Source: a bacterium (GTDB lineage: Bacteria; Sumerlaeota; Sumerlaeia; MVZB01). From it: a stretch of DNA of 11,279 nucleotides. The notes beneath the pieces were generated by a model. The model was given only the letters and a program-made list of their open reading frames with translations. It made no database searches and had not been told where the DNA came from. The stretch spans positions 1 to 11,279 of the forward strand of contig JAMCWS010000433.1 in the NCBI GenBank assembly GCA_023480605.1, given 5' to 3'. Every line of letters begins with the position of its first letter. Position 1 is the stretch's first letter. Of the stretch, positions 1 to 5,413 are shown one piece after another. Both the position numbers and the translations under genes were made by a program.

Positions 1-185
1 TGGGGCCTCGGCGACCGAAAGGCCGCTACGAATGGTATCGCAAGGGCCGGGTTCCCCTGCATACCCTGCGCGCCAATATCGACTACGGCCTGGCCGAAGC
101 CAACACCAAGTTCGGCCTGATCGGCATCAAGGTCTGGATTTTCAAGGGCGAGGTCTTCAAGGAAGTGAAGAAAAAGGCGGCCTGA
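1..185 (+). CDS. rpsC: 30S ribosomal protein S3, C-terminal fragment
   Basis: This is the 3' end of the gene for S3, a 30S head protein at the mRNA entry channel. The reading frame begins at base 3 and ends with TGA at 183-185. It encodes the conserved end of the S3 C-terminal domain: Trp-Tyr-Arg-Lys-Gly-Arg-Val-Pro-Leu-His-Thr-Leu-Arg, then Asn-Ile-Asp-Tyr-Gly and Lys-Val-Trp-Ile-Phe-Lys-Gly-Glu. The protein stops soon after that last motif with a short Lys-rich tail, whereas E. coli S3 has a longer one. The gene is cut by the window start. The first eight or nine codons do not resemble the usual Leu-Gly-Gly-Ala-Glu stretch, which may mean a frame error or real divergence (see findings). rplP follows after 42 nt, the usual S10 operon order. 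Confidence 0.93.
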   Translation, partial: GPRRPKGRYEWYRKGRVPLHTLRANIDYGLAEANTKFGLIGIKVWIFKGEVFKEVKKKAA

Positions 186-227
186 AACTGCCGCGGGGCG
201 TTGAGACCGCCGGAGGAATAACGAACC

Positions 228-641
228 ATGCTGTTACCAAAACGTGTCAAATATCGCAAGGTCCAGAAGGGCAAACGCCGGGGATTGGCCTTTCGCGGCT
301 CCGAACTCAGCTTCGGCGAATTCGGCCTCAAGGCTCTCGAGGCGGCCTGGATCAGCAGCCGCCAGATCGAGGCGGCCCGCATCGCCATCACCCGCCACGT
401 CAAGCGCGGCGGCAAGTTGTGGATCAACATCTTCCCCGACAAGCCGCTGACGAAAAAACCCGCCGAAACCCGCATGGGCAAGGGCAAGGGCGCCCCCGAC
501 AGTTGGGTGGCCGTCGTCAAGCCGGGCCGGGTGATGTTCGAGATCGAAGGCGTGACCGAGGAACTGGCGCGCGAGGCCATGCGCCTGGCGGCCTACAAGC
601 TCCCCATCAAGACCAATTTCATCCGGCGCGTCGAAGAATAA
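228..641 (+). CDS. rplP: 50S ribosomal protein L16
   Basis: L16 (137 aa; the E. coli protein has 136) sits near the A-site tRNA and the peptidyl transferase centre and is a late-assembly 50S protein. Visible hallmarks are the N-terminal Met-Leu-x-Pro-Lys-Arg-x-Lys-Tyr-Arg start, the central Arg-Met-Gly-Lys-Gly-Lys-Gly motif (residues 82-88), the Glu-Leu-Ala-Arg-Glu-Ala segment and a C-terminal Leu-Pro-Ile-Lys-Thr. Arg82 corresponds to the arginine (Arg81 in E. coli) that an oxygenase hydroxylates in some proteobacteria; whether that happens here is unknown. A GGAGG at 212-216 lies 11 nt before the ATG. The gene lies between rpsC and rpmC as expected. A GC hairpin follows directly after the stop codon. 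Confidence 0.98.
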   Translation: MLLPKRVKYRKVQKGKRRGLAFRGSELSFGEFGLKALEAAWISSRQIEAARIAITRHVKRGGKLWINIFPDKPLTKKPAETRMGKGKGAPDSWVAVVKPGRVMFEIEGVTEELAREAMRLAAYKLPIKTNFIRRVEE

Positions 642-659
642 CCCCCGTCGCCGCGGGGG
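642..659 (+). other. GC-rich hairpin after rplP
   Basis: CCCCCG (642-647) pairs with CGGGGG (654-659), with a further U-G pair and a 4-nt loop. The stem starts on the base after the rplP stop codon and ends just before the AAGGAG ribosome-binding site of rpmC (667-672). No run of T follows, so it is not a classical intrinsic terminator. It may influence mRNA stability or processing; the function is inferred only. Confidence 0.4.
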
Positions 660-683
660 CCGGGCCAAGGAGCAACGGCAACG

Positions 684-887
684 ATGAAGGCTGCGAAATA
701 TCGCGAAATGTCCGTCGATGAACTCAACGACCAGGTCGATCAGCTCCGCACCGAGCTGTTCAACATGCGTGTGGGCAACACGACCAAGGAACTCCAGAAC
801 ACCGCCAAGATCCGCGGCACCAAACGCGACCTGGCGCGGTTGCTGACGGTCCTTAACGAAAAACGGAAGGGCGCGACGGCGGCCTAA
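684..887 (+). CDS. rpmC: 50S ribosomal protein L29
   Basis: L29 is a small two-helix protein at the peptide exit tunnel, next to L23, near the docking site for trigger factor and SRP. The 67-aa product has the typical length. It has the family pattern: an N-terminal Met-Lys-Ala-x-Lys-Tyr-Arg, a first amphipathic helix with Glu-Leu and Gln-Leu-Arg-x-Glu-Leu-Phe-Asn-Met-Arg, and a second helix with Ile-Arg-Gly-Thr-Lys-Arg-Asp-Leu-Ala-Arg. AAGGAG at 667-672 lies 11 nt before the ATG. The gene sits between rplP and rpsQ, the standard place. The 63-nt gap to the rpsQ ATG begins with a run of seven C containing a CCCCGGGG palindrome. Confidence 0.96.
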   Translation: MKAAKYREMSVDELNDQVDQLRTELFNMRVGNTTKELQNTAKIRGTKRDLARLLTVLNEKRKGATAA

Positions 888-935
888 CCCCCCCGGGGCC
901 GTTCGGGCGGAGCGTGCGACTGCGTGAATAAGAGC

Positions 936-939
936 GGAG
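936..939 (+). promoter_or_regulatory. Ribosome-binding site favouring the rpsQ ATG start
   Basis: A GGAG lies 11 nt before the ATG at 951. A second GGAG at 909-912 stands at the same distance from an in-frame GTG at 924, so the site alone does not settle the start. Protein length favours the ATG. Confidence 0.45.
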
Positions 940-950
940 AAAAAACTTCC

Positions 951-1217
951 ATGACGAGTGAATCCAAGCGCGGCATTGTCAAGGAACGCGTGGGCAAGGT
1001 CCTGAGCAACAGGATGGACAAGACGGTCGTCGTCGCCGTGGACCGGCTGGTCGAGCATGCGCTCTACCACAAGACGATCCGGCGGACCAAGAAGCTCTAC
1101 GCCCACGACGAGAAGAACGAATGCAACATCGGCGACACCGTGCGGGTGATCGAAACCCGGCCGCTGTCGCGGACCAAGTGCTGGCGCGTCAGCGCCATCC
1201 TCGAACGCGCAAAGTAG
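951..1217 (+). CDS. rpsQ: 30S ribosomal protein S17
   Basis: S17 is a primary 16S rRNA-binding protein of the 30S body with an OB fold. The ATG at 951 gives 88 aa, close to the usual 80-90. A GTG at 924 would add nine residues (starting Met-Asn-Lys-Ser) and has its own GGAG, so the start is not certain. Conserved segments are Gly-Lys-Val-Leu-Ser-Asn-Arg-Met-Asp-Lys-Thr-Val-Val-Val, then His-Asp-Glu-Lys-Asn-Glu-Cys-Asn-Ile-Gly-Asp and Arg-Pro-Leu-Ser-Arg-Thr-Lys-Cys-Trp. This is the last gene of the classical S10 operon. rplN follows after 34 nt with no visible terminator, so the S10 and spc parts may be transcribed together. Confidence 0.95.
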   Translation: MTSESKRGIVKERVGKVLSNRMDKTVVVAVDRLVEHALYHKTIRRTKKLYAHDEKNECNIGDTVRVIETRPLSRTKCWRVSAILERAK

Positions 1218-1251
1218 TTGCCGGGAGCGCCGGCCAGGAGATGCTGGAACG

Positions 1252-1620
1252 ATGATTCAGGAATATACGATACTGGATGTGGCCGACAACAGCGGCGCCC
1301 GCAAGCTGCGCTGCTTCAAGGTTCTCGGCGGCAGCCGGCGCCGTTACGGCACCATCGGCGACGTGATCGTCTGCGCCGTGCGCGAGGCGGCCCCCGACTC
1401 CAACATCAAGAAGGGGCAGGTCGTCAAGGCGGTCGTCGTTCGCACGACCAAGGAAGTGGGGCGCGAGGACGGCTCCTATATCAAATTCGACGGCAACGCC
1501 GCGGTGCTCATCAACAACAACATGGAGCCCATCGGCACGCGCATTTTCGGCGCCGTCGGCCGCGAGTTGCGCAAGAAGAATTTCATGAAGATCGTCTCGC
1601 TTGCCCCGGAAGTCATCTGA
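1252..1620 (+). CDS. rplN: 50S ribosomal protein L14
   Basis: L14 forms part of the intersubunit bridge region next to L19 and is among the most conserved ribosomal proteins. The 122-aa product matches the usual length. Visible family features are the start Met-Ile-Gln-x-x-Thr, the segment Val-Ala-Asp-Asn-Ser-Gly-Ala-Arg, the basic stretch Ile-Lys-Lys-Gly-Gln-Val-Val-Lys-Ala-Val-Val-Val-Arg-Thr, Asn-Ala-Ala-Val-Leu-Ile-Asn, and the C-terminal Pro-Ile-Gly-Thr-Arg-Ile-Phe-Gly and Val-Ser-Leu-Ala-Pro-Glu-Val. An AGGAG at 1236-1240 lies 11 nt before the ATG. It is the first gene of the spc-type operon. Confidence 0.98.
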   Translation: MIQEYTILDVADNSGARKLRCFKVLGGSRRRYGTIGDVIVCAVREAAPDSNIKKGQVVKAVVVRTTKEVGREDGSYIKFDGNAAVLINNNMEPIGTRIFGAVGRELRKKNFMKIVSLAPEVI

Positions 1621-1648
1621 GGAATAAATCGGCCAGAGGATAACGACC

Positions 1649-1984
1649 ATGAGTCTGCGGATTAAAAAAGGCGATCTCGTTGTGGTCCTGGCGGGCCGCC
1701 ATCAGGACAAGGGCGTGCGCGGCCGCGTGCTGCGCGTGTTGCCCGAGAAAGGCACGGCGATCGTCGAGGGCGTGCACATCGTCAAGAAGCACCAGAAGGC
1801 GCGCAGCCAGACCGATCAGGGCGGCATCATCGAACGCGAAGCCCCCATCCCGCTGTGCAAGCTGATGCTGGTCGAAAGCGGCGGCCAGGGGCGCGCCGGC
1901 CGTTTCGCCACGAAGGTCGACGCCCAGGGCAACAAGATCCGCGTGCTCAAGCTGCGCGGCGAAACCAAGGAGATTACGGTCTGA
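1649..1984 (+). CDS. rplX: 50S ribosomal protein L24
   Basis: L24 is an assembly-initiator protein that binds the 5' region of 23S rRNA near the tunnel exit. The product is 111 aa, within the family range. An N-terminal KOW motif is visible at about residues 6-33 (Lys-Lys-Gly-Asp-Leu-Val-Val-Val-Leu-Ala-Gly, then Lys-Gly-x-Arg-Gly-Arg-Val-Leu). It is followed by the Gly-Val-His-Ile-Val-Lys-Lys-His segment, Gly-Gly-Ile-Ile-Glu-Arg-Glu-Ala-Pro-Ile and the C-terminal Lys-Ile-Arg-Val. GAGGA at 1636-1640 lies 8 nt before the ATG. The 28-nt gap after rplN suggests close co-translation. Confidence 0.97.
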   Translation: MSLRIKKGDLVVVLAGRHQDKGVRGRVLRVLPEKGTAIVEGVHIVKKHQKARSQTDQGGIIEREAPIPLCKLMLVESGGQGRAGRFATKVDAQGNKIRVLKLRGETKEITV

Positions 1985-2020
1985 GCGGAACGTTCGGACT
2001 GAGGATAAAGAGTGCCAACG

Positions 2021-2593
2021 ATGAGCGAGAAGAAACCCAAAGAAGCCTATGTGCCGATGTTCAAGCGGCGTTACGAGGAACAGATCCGCCCGGCGCTCAA
2101 GACCGAACTCGGTCTGAAAAACGTCATGCAGATCCCGCGCCTTAAGAAAATCGTCCTCAACATGGGCGTCGGCGAAGGGGCGCGCGACGAAAAAGTACTC
2201 GTCCAGGCCGAGAGCGACCTGTCCGCGATCTCCGGCCAGAAGCCCAAGCGCACCCGCGCCAAGATTTCGGTGTCGGCCTTCAAATTGCGCGAGGGGATGC
2301 CGGTGGGCTGCTGCGTCACGCTGCGGGGCAACATCATGTATGAGTTCCTCGAGCGCCTGATCAACGTCGCCATCCCGCGCGTGCGCGACTTCCGAGGCCT
2401 GCCCCCACGCGCGTTCGACGGCAAGGGCAATTACAATTTCGGAATCCGCGAGCACCAGATCTTCACCGAAGTCGACACGGCCAACCGGACGACAAACTTC
2501 GGCATGAATATCACCGTGGTCACCACGGCCTTGGACGACAGCCAGTGCCGGGCGCTGCTCAAGCATTTCGGAATGCCGTTCCGCGAGAATTGA
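2021..2593 (+). CDS. rplE: 50S ribosomal protein L5
   Basis: L5 binds 5S rRNA and contacts P-site tRNA and the 30S head. The ATG at 2021 gives 190 aa. An in-frame GTG at 2012 would add Met-Pro-Thr; the GAGGA at 2001-2005 lies 15 nt from the ATG but 6 nt from the GTG, so the true start could be either. Family segments are Val-Met-Gln-Ile-Pro-Arg, Ile-Val-Leu-Asn-Met-Gly-Val-Gly-Glu, Ile-Ser-Gly-Gln-Lys-Pro, Phe-Lys-Leu-Arg-Glu-Gly-Met-Pro-Val-Gly, Thr-Leu-Arg-Gly and Pro-Arg-Val-Arg-Asp-Phe-Arg-Gly-Leu. The last part has Asn-Tyr-Asn-Phe-Gly-Ile-Arg-Glu-His and a Phe-Gly-Met-Pro-Phe end. The N-terminus is about ten residues longer than in E. coli L5 (179 aa). Confidence 0.97.
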   Translation: MSEKKPKEAYVPMFKRRYEEQIRPALKTELGLKNVMQIPRLKKIVLNMGVGEGARDEKVLVQAESDLSAISGQKPKRTRAKISVSAFKLREGMPVGCCVTLRGNIMYEFLERLINVAIPRVRDFRGLPPRAFDGKGNYNFGIREHQIFTEVDTANRTTNFGMNITVVTTALDDSQCRALLKHFGMPFREN

Positions 2594-2599
2594 CAATTA

Positions 2600-2640
2600 C
2601 CGGTCGTTGCGGTTCGTCGCCCACCAACGGAGACGGACCG
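2600..2640 (+). other. Stem structure in the rpsN leader
   Basis: CGGTC (2601-2605) is complementary to GACCG (2636-2640), and CGTTG (2605-2609) to CAACG (2625-2629), so the two helices stack with an asymmetric internal loop. It lies just before the AAGGAG of rpsN (2645-2650). No T run follows. It could be a chance product of GC-rich sequence; a regulatory role is speculation. Confidence 0.25.
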
Positions 2641-2657
2641 AAACAAGGAGACGCCAA

Positions 2658-2843
2658 ATGGCAAGAACCAGCCTCAGAGCCAAAGCCCGGACGAAGCCTA
2701 AATTTGCGACACGGGCCTACAACCGCTGCCCGGTGTGCGGCCGGGCGCGCGGCTACATGCGCCAGTTTAAAATGTGCCGCATCTGCTTCCGCAAATATGC
2801 CAGCCTGGGCCAGATCCCCGGGGTGACGAAATCGAGTTGGTAA
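2658..2843 (+). CDS. rpsN: 30S ribosomal protein S14, short zinc-binding type
   Basis: S14 belongs to the 30S head near the decoding side. The ATG at 2658 follows an AAGGAG (2645-2650) by 7 nt and gives 61 aa, the length of the short zinc form (also called rpsZ). The four zinc ligands are present as Cys24-x-x-Cys27 and Cys40-x-x-Cys43. The C-terminus Ile-Pro-Gly-Val-x-Lys-Ser-Ser-Trp is diagnostic of the family. An open frame extends upstream to a TTG, but it has no matching family sequence. The long cysteine-free S14 of E. coli (about 100 aa) is excluded. Position between rplE and rpsH is canonical. Confidence 0.97.
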   Translation: MARTSLRAKARTKPKFATRAYNRCPVCGRARGYMRQFKMCRICFRKYASLGQIPGVTKSSW

Positions 2844-2858
2844 GATAAAGGAACGAAC

Positions 2859-3311
2859 ATGTCCGTCGTTACCGATCCCATCGCCGATATGCTGACGCGC
2901 CTGCGCAACGGGGTGCAGGCCAAACAGGAGTCGGTCCGCATGCCGGCCAGCCAGATGAAGATCGCCATCGCCAAGATCCTGCGCGAAGAGGGCTTCATCA
3001 AGTATTTCAAGGTCGTGCGCGCCGGCAGCGTCAAGCGGAATCCCAAGGCCGGCGACAAGCGCGACGCCAAGCCTTTGCCGCACAACCTGCTGATCGTCTA
3101 CCTCAAGTACGGTCCCGGCGGCGAAAAGGTCATCAACGGCTTGGCGCGCGTCAGCCGCCCCGGCATCCGCCAATACTCCGGCAGCACGTCCATTCCGCGC
3201 GTCATGGGCGGCATGGGCGTGGCCATCCTGAGCACCAGCAAGGGCGTGATGACCGGGCGCGAGGCCCAACGCCAGCATGTCGGCGGGGAATTGCTTTGTA
3301 ATATCTGGTAA
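2859..3311 (+). CDS. rpsH: 30S ribosomal protein S8 with internal insertion
   Basis: S8 is a primary 16S rRNA binder in the 30S platform; in E. coli it also represses the spc operon. The N-terminal half has Asp-Pro-Ile-Ala-Asp-Met-Leu-Thr-Arg-Leu-Arg-Asn. The C-terminal half has Arg-Val-Ser-Arg-Pro-Gly, Gly-Met-Gly-Val-Ala-Ile-Leu-Ser-Thr-Ser-Lys-Gly-Val-Met-Thr and Val-Gly-Gly-Glu-Leu-Leu-Cys. The protein is 150 aa, against 130 in E. coli. The excess is mainly an 18-residue insertion within about residues 54-76, rich in Lys and Arg, between the Phe-Lys-Val strand and the Tyr-Leu-Lys-Tyr-Gly strand. The reading frame is open and conserved on both sides, so this is a true insertion and not a frameshift. 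An AAAGGA at 2847-2852 precedes the ATG by 6 nt. Confidence 0.97.
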   Translation: MSVVTDPIADMLTRLRNGVQAKQESVRMPASQMKIAIAKILREEGFIKYFKVVRAGSVKRNPKAGDKRDAKPLPHNLLIVYLKYGPGGEKVINGLARVSRPGIRQYSGSTSIPRVMGGMGVAILSTSKGVMTGREAQRQHVGGELLCNIW

Positions 3312-3312
3312 A

Positions 3313-3364
3313 CCGGCGGGCCGACCCGGCAGCCGGCGGTCGGCTCGCGCCGATCGCCCGCCGG
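3313..3364 (+). other. Nested GC-rich stem in the rplF leader
   Basis: A perfect 9-bp inverted repeat, CCGGCGGGC (3313-3321) with GCCCGCCGG (3356-3364), encloses a perfect 7-bp repeat, GCCGACC (3320-3326) with GGTCGGC (3338-3344). The two overlap by two bases, so slightly trimmed helices would form together. The structure fills most of the 78-nt gap between rpsH and rplF and ends 7 nt before the rplF ribosome-binding site. No T run is present. Confidence 0.45.
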
Positions 3365-3371
3365 ACGCGCC

Positions 3372-3379
3372 AGGAGGAG
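3372..3379 (+). promoter_or_regulatory. Strong ribosome-binding site for the GTG-started rplF
   Basis: AGGAGGAG is the strongest Shine-Dalgarno match I noticed in the window and lies 10 nt before a GTG codon at 3390. It supports that GTG as the start and may offset both the weaker start codon and the hairpin just upstream. Confidence 0.8.
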
Positions 3380-3389
3380 TCTGAACACC

Positions 3390-3929
3390 GTGTCACGCAT
3401 CGGAAAAATCCCCATCAAGATCCCCTCGGGGGTCGAGGTCAAGCTCAACCCGGGCGCCGAAGTGTTCGTCAAGGGGCCTAAGGGCACGGCGACGCTTTGC
3501 TATCACGATCACGTCGACGTGAAGCAAGATGGCCCCGCCCTGTTGGTTTTCCGCCACGGCGACGAAAAACAGGACCGGGCCTACCACGGGCTTTACCAGC
3601 GCCTGATCGGCAACATGGTCAAAGGCGTGACGGCCGGTTTCAGCCGCGAACTCGAACTGGTCGGGGTTGGCTACCGCGCGGCGATGGAGGGAAAGACCCT
3701 GGTCCTGAGCCTGGGCTACAGCCACGAGATCCGCTTTAATCCCCCCCAGGGCATCACGATCACGACCCCCAAGCCGACCAGCATCGTCATCGCCGGGTCG
3801 GACAAGCAGCAAGTCGGTCAGGTGTCGGCCGAAGTGCGGGCCTTCCGTCCCCCCGAGCCTTACAAGGGCAAGGGCATTCGTTACTCAGGCGAGCACATTC
3901 GCCGGAAGGTCGGCAAATCCGGCGCGTAA
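3390..3929 (+). CDS. rplF: 50S ribosomal protein L6
   Basis: L6 lies near the factor-binding centre of the 50S subunit and binds 23S rRNA helix 97 next to the sarcin-ricin loop. The 179-aa product matches the usual 177-180. It begins at a GTG with the standard Met-Ser-Arg-Ile-Gly-Lys-x-Pro-Ile start. Two repeats of the L6 fold are covered, with Gly-Met/Leu-type helix Arg-Leu-Ile-Gly-Asn-Met-Val-Lys-Gly-Val, then Glu-Leu-Val-Gly-Val-Gly-Tyr-Arg-Ala, Leu-Gly-Tyr-Ser-His, and the C-terminal Arg-Pro-Pro-Glu-Pro-Tyr-Lys-Gly-Lys-Gly-Ile-Arg-Tyr. It is separated from rpsH by 78 nt and from rplR by 117 nt, the longer gaps of this part of the operon. Confidence 0.97.
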   Translation: MSRIGKIPIKIPSGVEVKLNPGAEVFVKGPKGTATLCYHDHVDVKQDGPALLVFRHGDEKQDRAYHGLYQRLIGNMVKGVTAGFSRELELVGVGYRAAMEGKTLVLSLGYSHEIRFNPPQGITITTPKPTSIVIAGSDKQQVGQVSAEVRAFRPPEPYKGKGIRYSGEHIRRKVGKSGA

Positions 3930-4046
3930 TCACGCGCCGCCGGGCACGTTACGGCCCGGGCGGGCGGGGCCGGTTCTCGGCCGACCGGGGCTCGCAAAAC
4001 CGCCGGCGTCATCGCGCGGCGGCACAAGGTCAGGAGATAAGTCACC
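3930..4046 (+). other. GC-rich gap between rplF and rplR
   Basis: This 117-nt gap holds no convincing small ORF or promoter. It contains short GC palindromes: CCGGGC (3940-3945) with GCCCGG (3954-3959), and CCGGT (3970-3974) with ACCGG (3984-3988). Neither is followed by a T run. The CAGGAG at 4031-4036 is the rplR ribosome-binding site. The stems may be chance in sequence this rich in GC. Confidence 0.3.
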
Positions 4047-4409
4047 ATGGCGCGGACGAAAACGGAATCATTGGCGCGGCGCCACCAGCGCGTCCGGCGG
4101 AAGGTCGCCGGCACGCCCGAGCGGCCCCGGCTTTGCATTCATAAAAGCTCGAAACATCTGTATGCGCAGATCATCGACGATACGGCCGGCGCAAGCCTGT
4201 GCTTCGCGACCACCAACACCAAGACCCTCAGGGCCGAAGCGAAGTCCCACTGCAACGCCGCCTGGGCCAAGCGCCTCGGCGCCGAAGTGGCCGCCAAGGC
4301 CAAGGCCCGGGGGATCGAGGCGGTGGTTTTCGACCGTGGCGGCTATCGCTACCACGGCATCATCAAGGCATTCGGCGACGCCGCCCGCGAGGCCGGCATG
4401 AAATTCTAA
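4047..4409 (+). CDS. rplR: 50S ribosomal protein L18
   Basis: L18 binds 5S rRNA together with L5 and helps dock it onto the central protuberance. The 120-aa product is of usual length. It has a basic N-terminal tail with Arg-Arg-His-Gln-Arg-Val-Arg-Arg-Lys-Val, then Gly-Thr-x-Glu-Arg-Pro-Arg-Leu-Cys-Ile-His-Lys-Ser-x-Lys-His-Leu-Tyr-Ala-Gln-Ile-Ile-Asp-Asp. The C-terminal motifs are Val-Phe-Asp-Arg-Gly-Gly-Tyr-Arg-Tyr-His-Gly and Ala-Arg-Glu-Ala-Gly-Met-Lys-Phe. CAGGAG at 4031-4036 lies 10 nt before the ATG. A small hairpin (CCCGC at 4416-4420 with GCGGG at 4426-4430) sits between it and rpsE. Confidence 0.97.
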   Translation: MARTKTESLARRHQRVRRKVAGTPERPRLCIHKSSKHLYAQIIDDTAGASLCFATTNTKTLRAEAKSHCNAAWAKRLGAEVAAKAKARGIEAVVFDRGGYRYHGIIKAFGDAAREAGMKF

Positions 4410-4451
4410 TCCATCCCCGCGCCATGCGGGAAAGATGCGAGGATACCAAGC

Positions 4452-5192
4452 ATGACTTCCAACGGTCAGAAAACCCTTGACAAGGCGGGAACGCCCGCGG
4501 CGGCGCCGGCGCGGCTGGATCCCTCCAAGCTCAACCTGCGCGAAGAAGTGATTTCGCTCAATCGTTGCGCCAAGGTCGTCAAGGGCGGGCGGCGCTTCAG
4601 TTTCTCCGCCCTGGTGTGCGTCGGCGACGGCGAGGGTCACGTCGGCCTGGGATTCGGCAAGGCCAACGAGGTGCCCGAAGCCATCGCCAAGGGGATTGAG
4701 AGCGCCAAAAAGAACCTGGTCGAGGTGCCCCTCATGGGCCGGACCATCCCCCATGGGATCGTCGGCCGATTCAGCACCGCCCGGGTGATGCTCAAGCCGG
4801 CCTCGCAGGGCACGGGCCTGATCGCCGGCGCCCAGGTGCGCAAGGTGCTCGAACTGGCCGGCGTCCACGACGTGCTTTCCAAGAGCCTGGGATCGGACAA
4901 CGTCATGAACGTGGCCAAGGCCACGCTCGACGGCCTGGTCACCATGAAACGGCCCGACATCGTCGCGCGCCTGCGTGGCAAAAAGATCGAGGAGATGATC
5001 GGCGCGAAGTCCGCCGGCGTCTACCACGAGTCGATGCTGCGCGTCCTTGGCGGCGAAAAGAAGGAAGAAACGGCCGCCGGCCCGGCCGCCACACCGGCCG
5101 AGGCGCCCAAGACGCCTTCATCGGCCGAGGCGCTCCAGGCCGCCCCCGGCGAAACCGCCGCCGGGCAGGAGCCCGAAGCCCCGCGCGAGTAA
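4452..5192 (+). CDS. rpsE: 30S ribosomal protein S5 with extended termini
   Basis: S5 lines the mRNA entry side of the 30S subunit and affects decoding fidelity; the N-terminal domain loop is where spectinomycin resistance changes arise in other bacteria. The double-stranded RNA-binding-like domain spans about residues 28-95, with Val-Val-Lys-Gly-Gly-Arg-Arg-Phe-Ser-Phe and Gly-Leu-Gly-Phe-Gly-Lys-Ala-Asn-Glu-Val-Pro-Glu-Ala-Ile. The C-terminal domain follows with Ala-Gly-Val-His-Asp-Val-Leu-Ser-Lys-Ser-Leu-Gly-Ser. The protein is 246 aa against 167 in E. coli. About 25 extra N-terminal residues and an acidic Ala/Pro/Glu-rich tail (about residues 196-246) explain the excess. GAGGA at 4439-4443 lies 8 nt before the ATG. 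Confidence 0.97.
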   Translation: MTSNGQKTLDKAGTPAAAPARLDPSKLNLREEVISLNRCAKVVKGGRRFSFSALVCVGDGEGHVGLGFGKANEVPEAIAKGIESAKKNLVEVPLMGRTIPHGIVGRFSTARVMLKPASQGTGLIAGAQVRKVLELAGVHDVLSKSLGSDNVMNVAKATLDGLVTMKRPDIVARLRGKKIEEMIGAKSAGVYHESMLRVLGGEKKEETAAGPAATPAEAPKTPSSAEALQAAPGETAAGQEPEAPRE

Positions 5193-5224
5193 ACCACCAA
5201 TACCTTGGAACGGGATTCTGAGCC

Positions 5225-5413
5225 ATGAGTCGAAAATTGAAAATCACCTGGGTCCGGAGTATCATCGCCAGCAAGGAGAAGCACCGGCGCACCATCCGCG
5301 CGCTGGGGCTGCATCGGCTGCATGAAACGGTGATCCGGGACGATACCCCTCCCATCCGTGGCATGATCCATGCTGTGGCTTACATGCTCAAGGTCGAGGA
5401 GGTCGAGGCATAA
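5225..5413 (+). CDS. rpmD: 50S ribosomal protein L30
   Basis: L30 is a small, non-universal protein of the 50S subunit. The 62-aa product has the family length and pattern: Leu-Lys-Ile-Thr-Trp-Val-Arg-Ser-Ile-Ile, then Lys-His-Arg-Arg-Thr-Ile-Arg-Ala-Leu-Gly-Leu-His-Arg-Leu-His, Val-Ile-Arg-Asp-Asp-Thr-Pro-Pro-Ile-Arg-Gly-Met and a C-terminal Val-Glu-Glu-Val. The usual Lys-Ser-x-Ile segment reads Arg-Ser-Ile-Ile here. I see no good Shine-Dalgarno sequence in the 32 nt after rpsE, so translation may depend on coupling to rpsE. Its stop codon overlaps the start of rplO (TAATG). Confidence 0.94.
   Translation: MSRKLKITWVRSIIASKEKHRRTIRALGLHRLHETVIRDDTPPIRGMIHAVAYMLKVEEVEA

Noticed and set aside
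2859..3311. Frameshift in rpsH as the reason for its length
   Set aside because: Conserved S8 motifs before and after the extra segment lie in one uninterrupted frame, so an in-frame insertion explains it.
4068..5027. A 319-codon open frame on the - strand across rplR and rpsE
   Set aside because: This is the antisense shadow of two clearly identified ribosomal genes. It has no recognisable domain and no ribosome-binding context of note.
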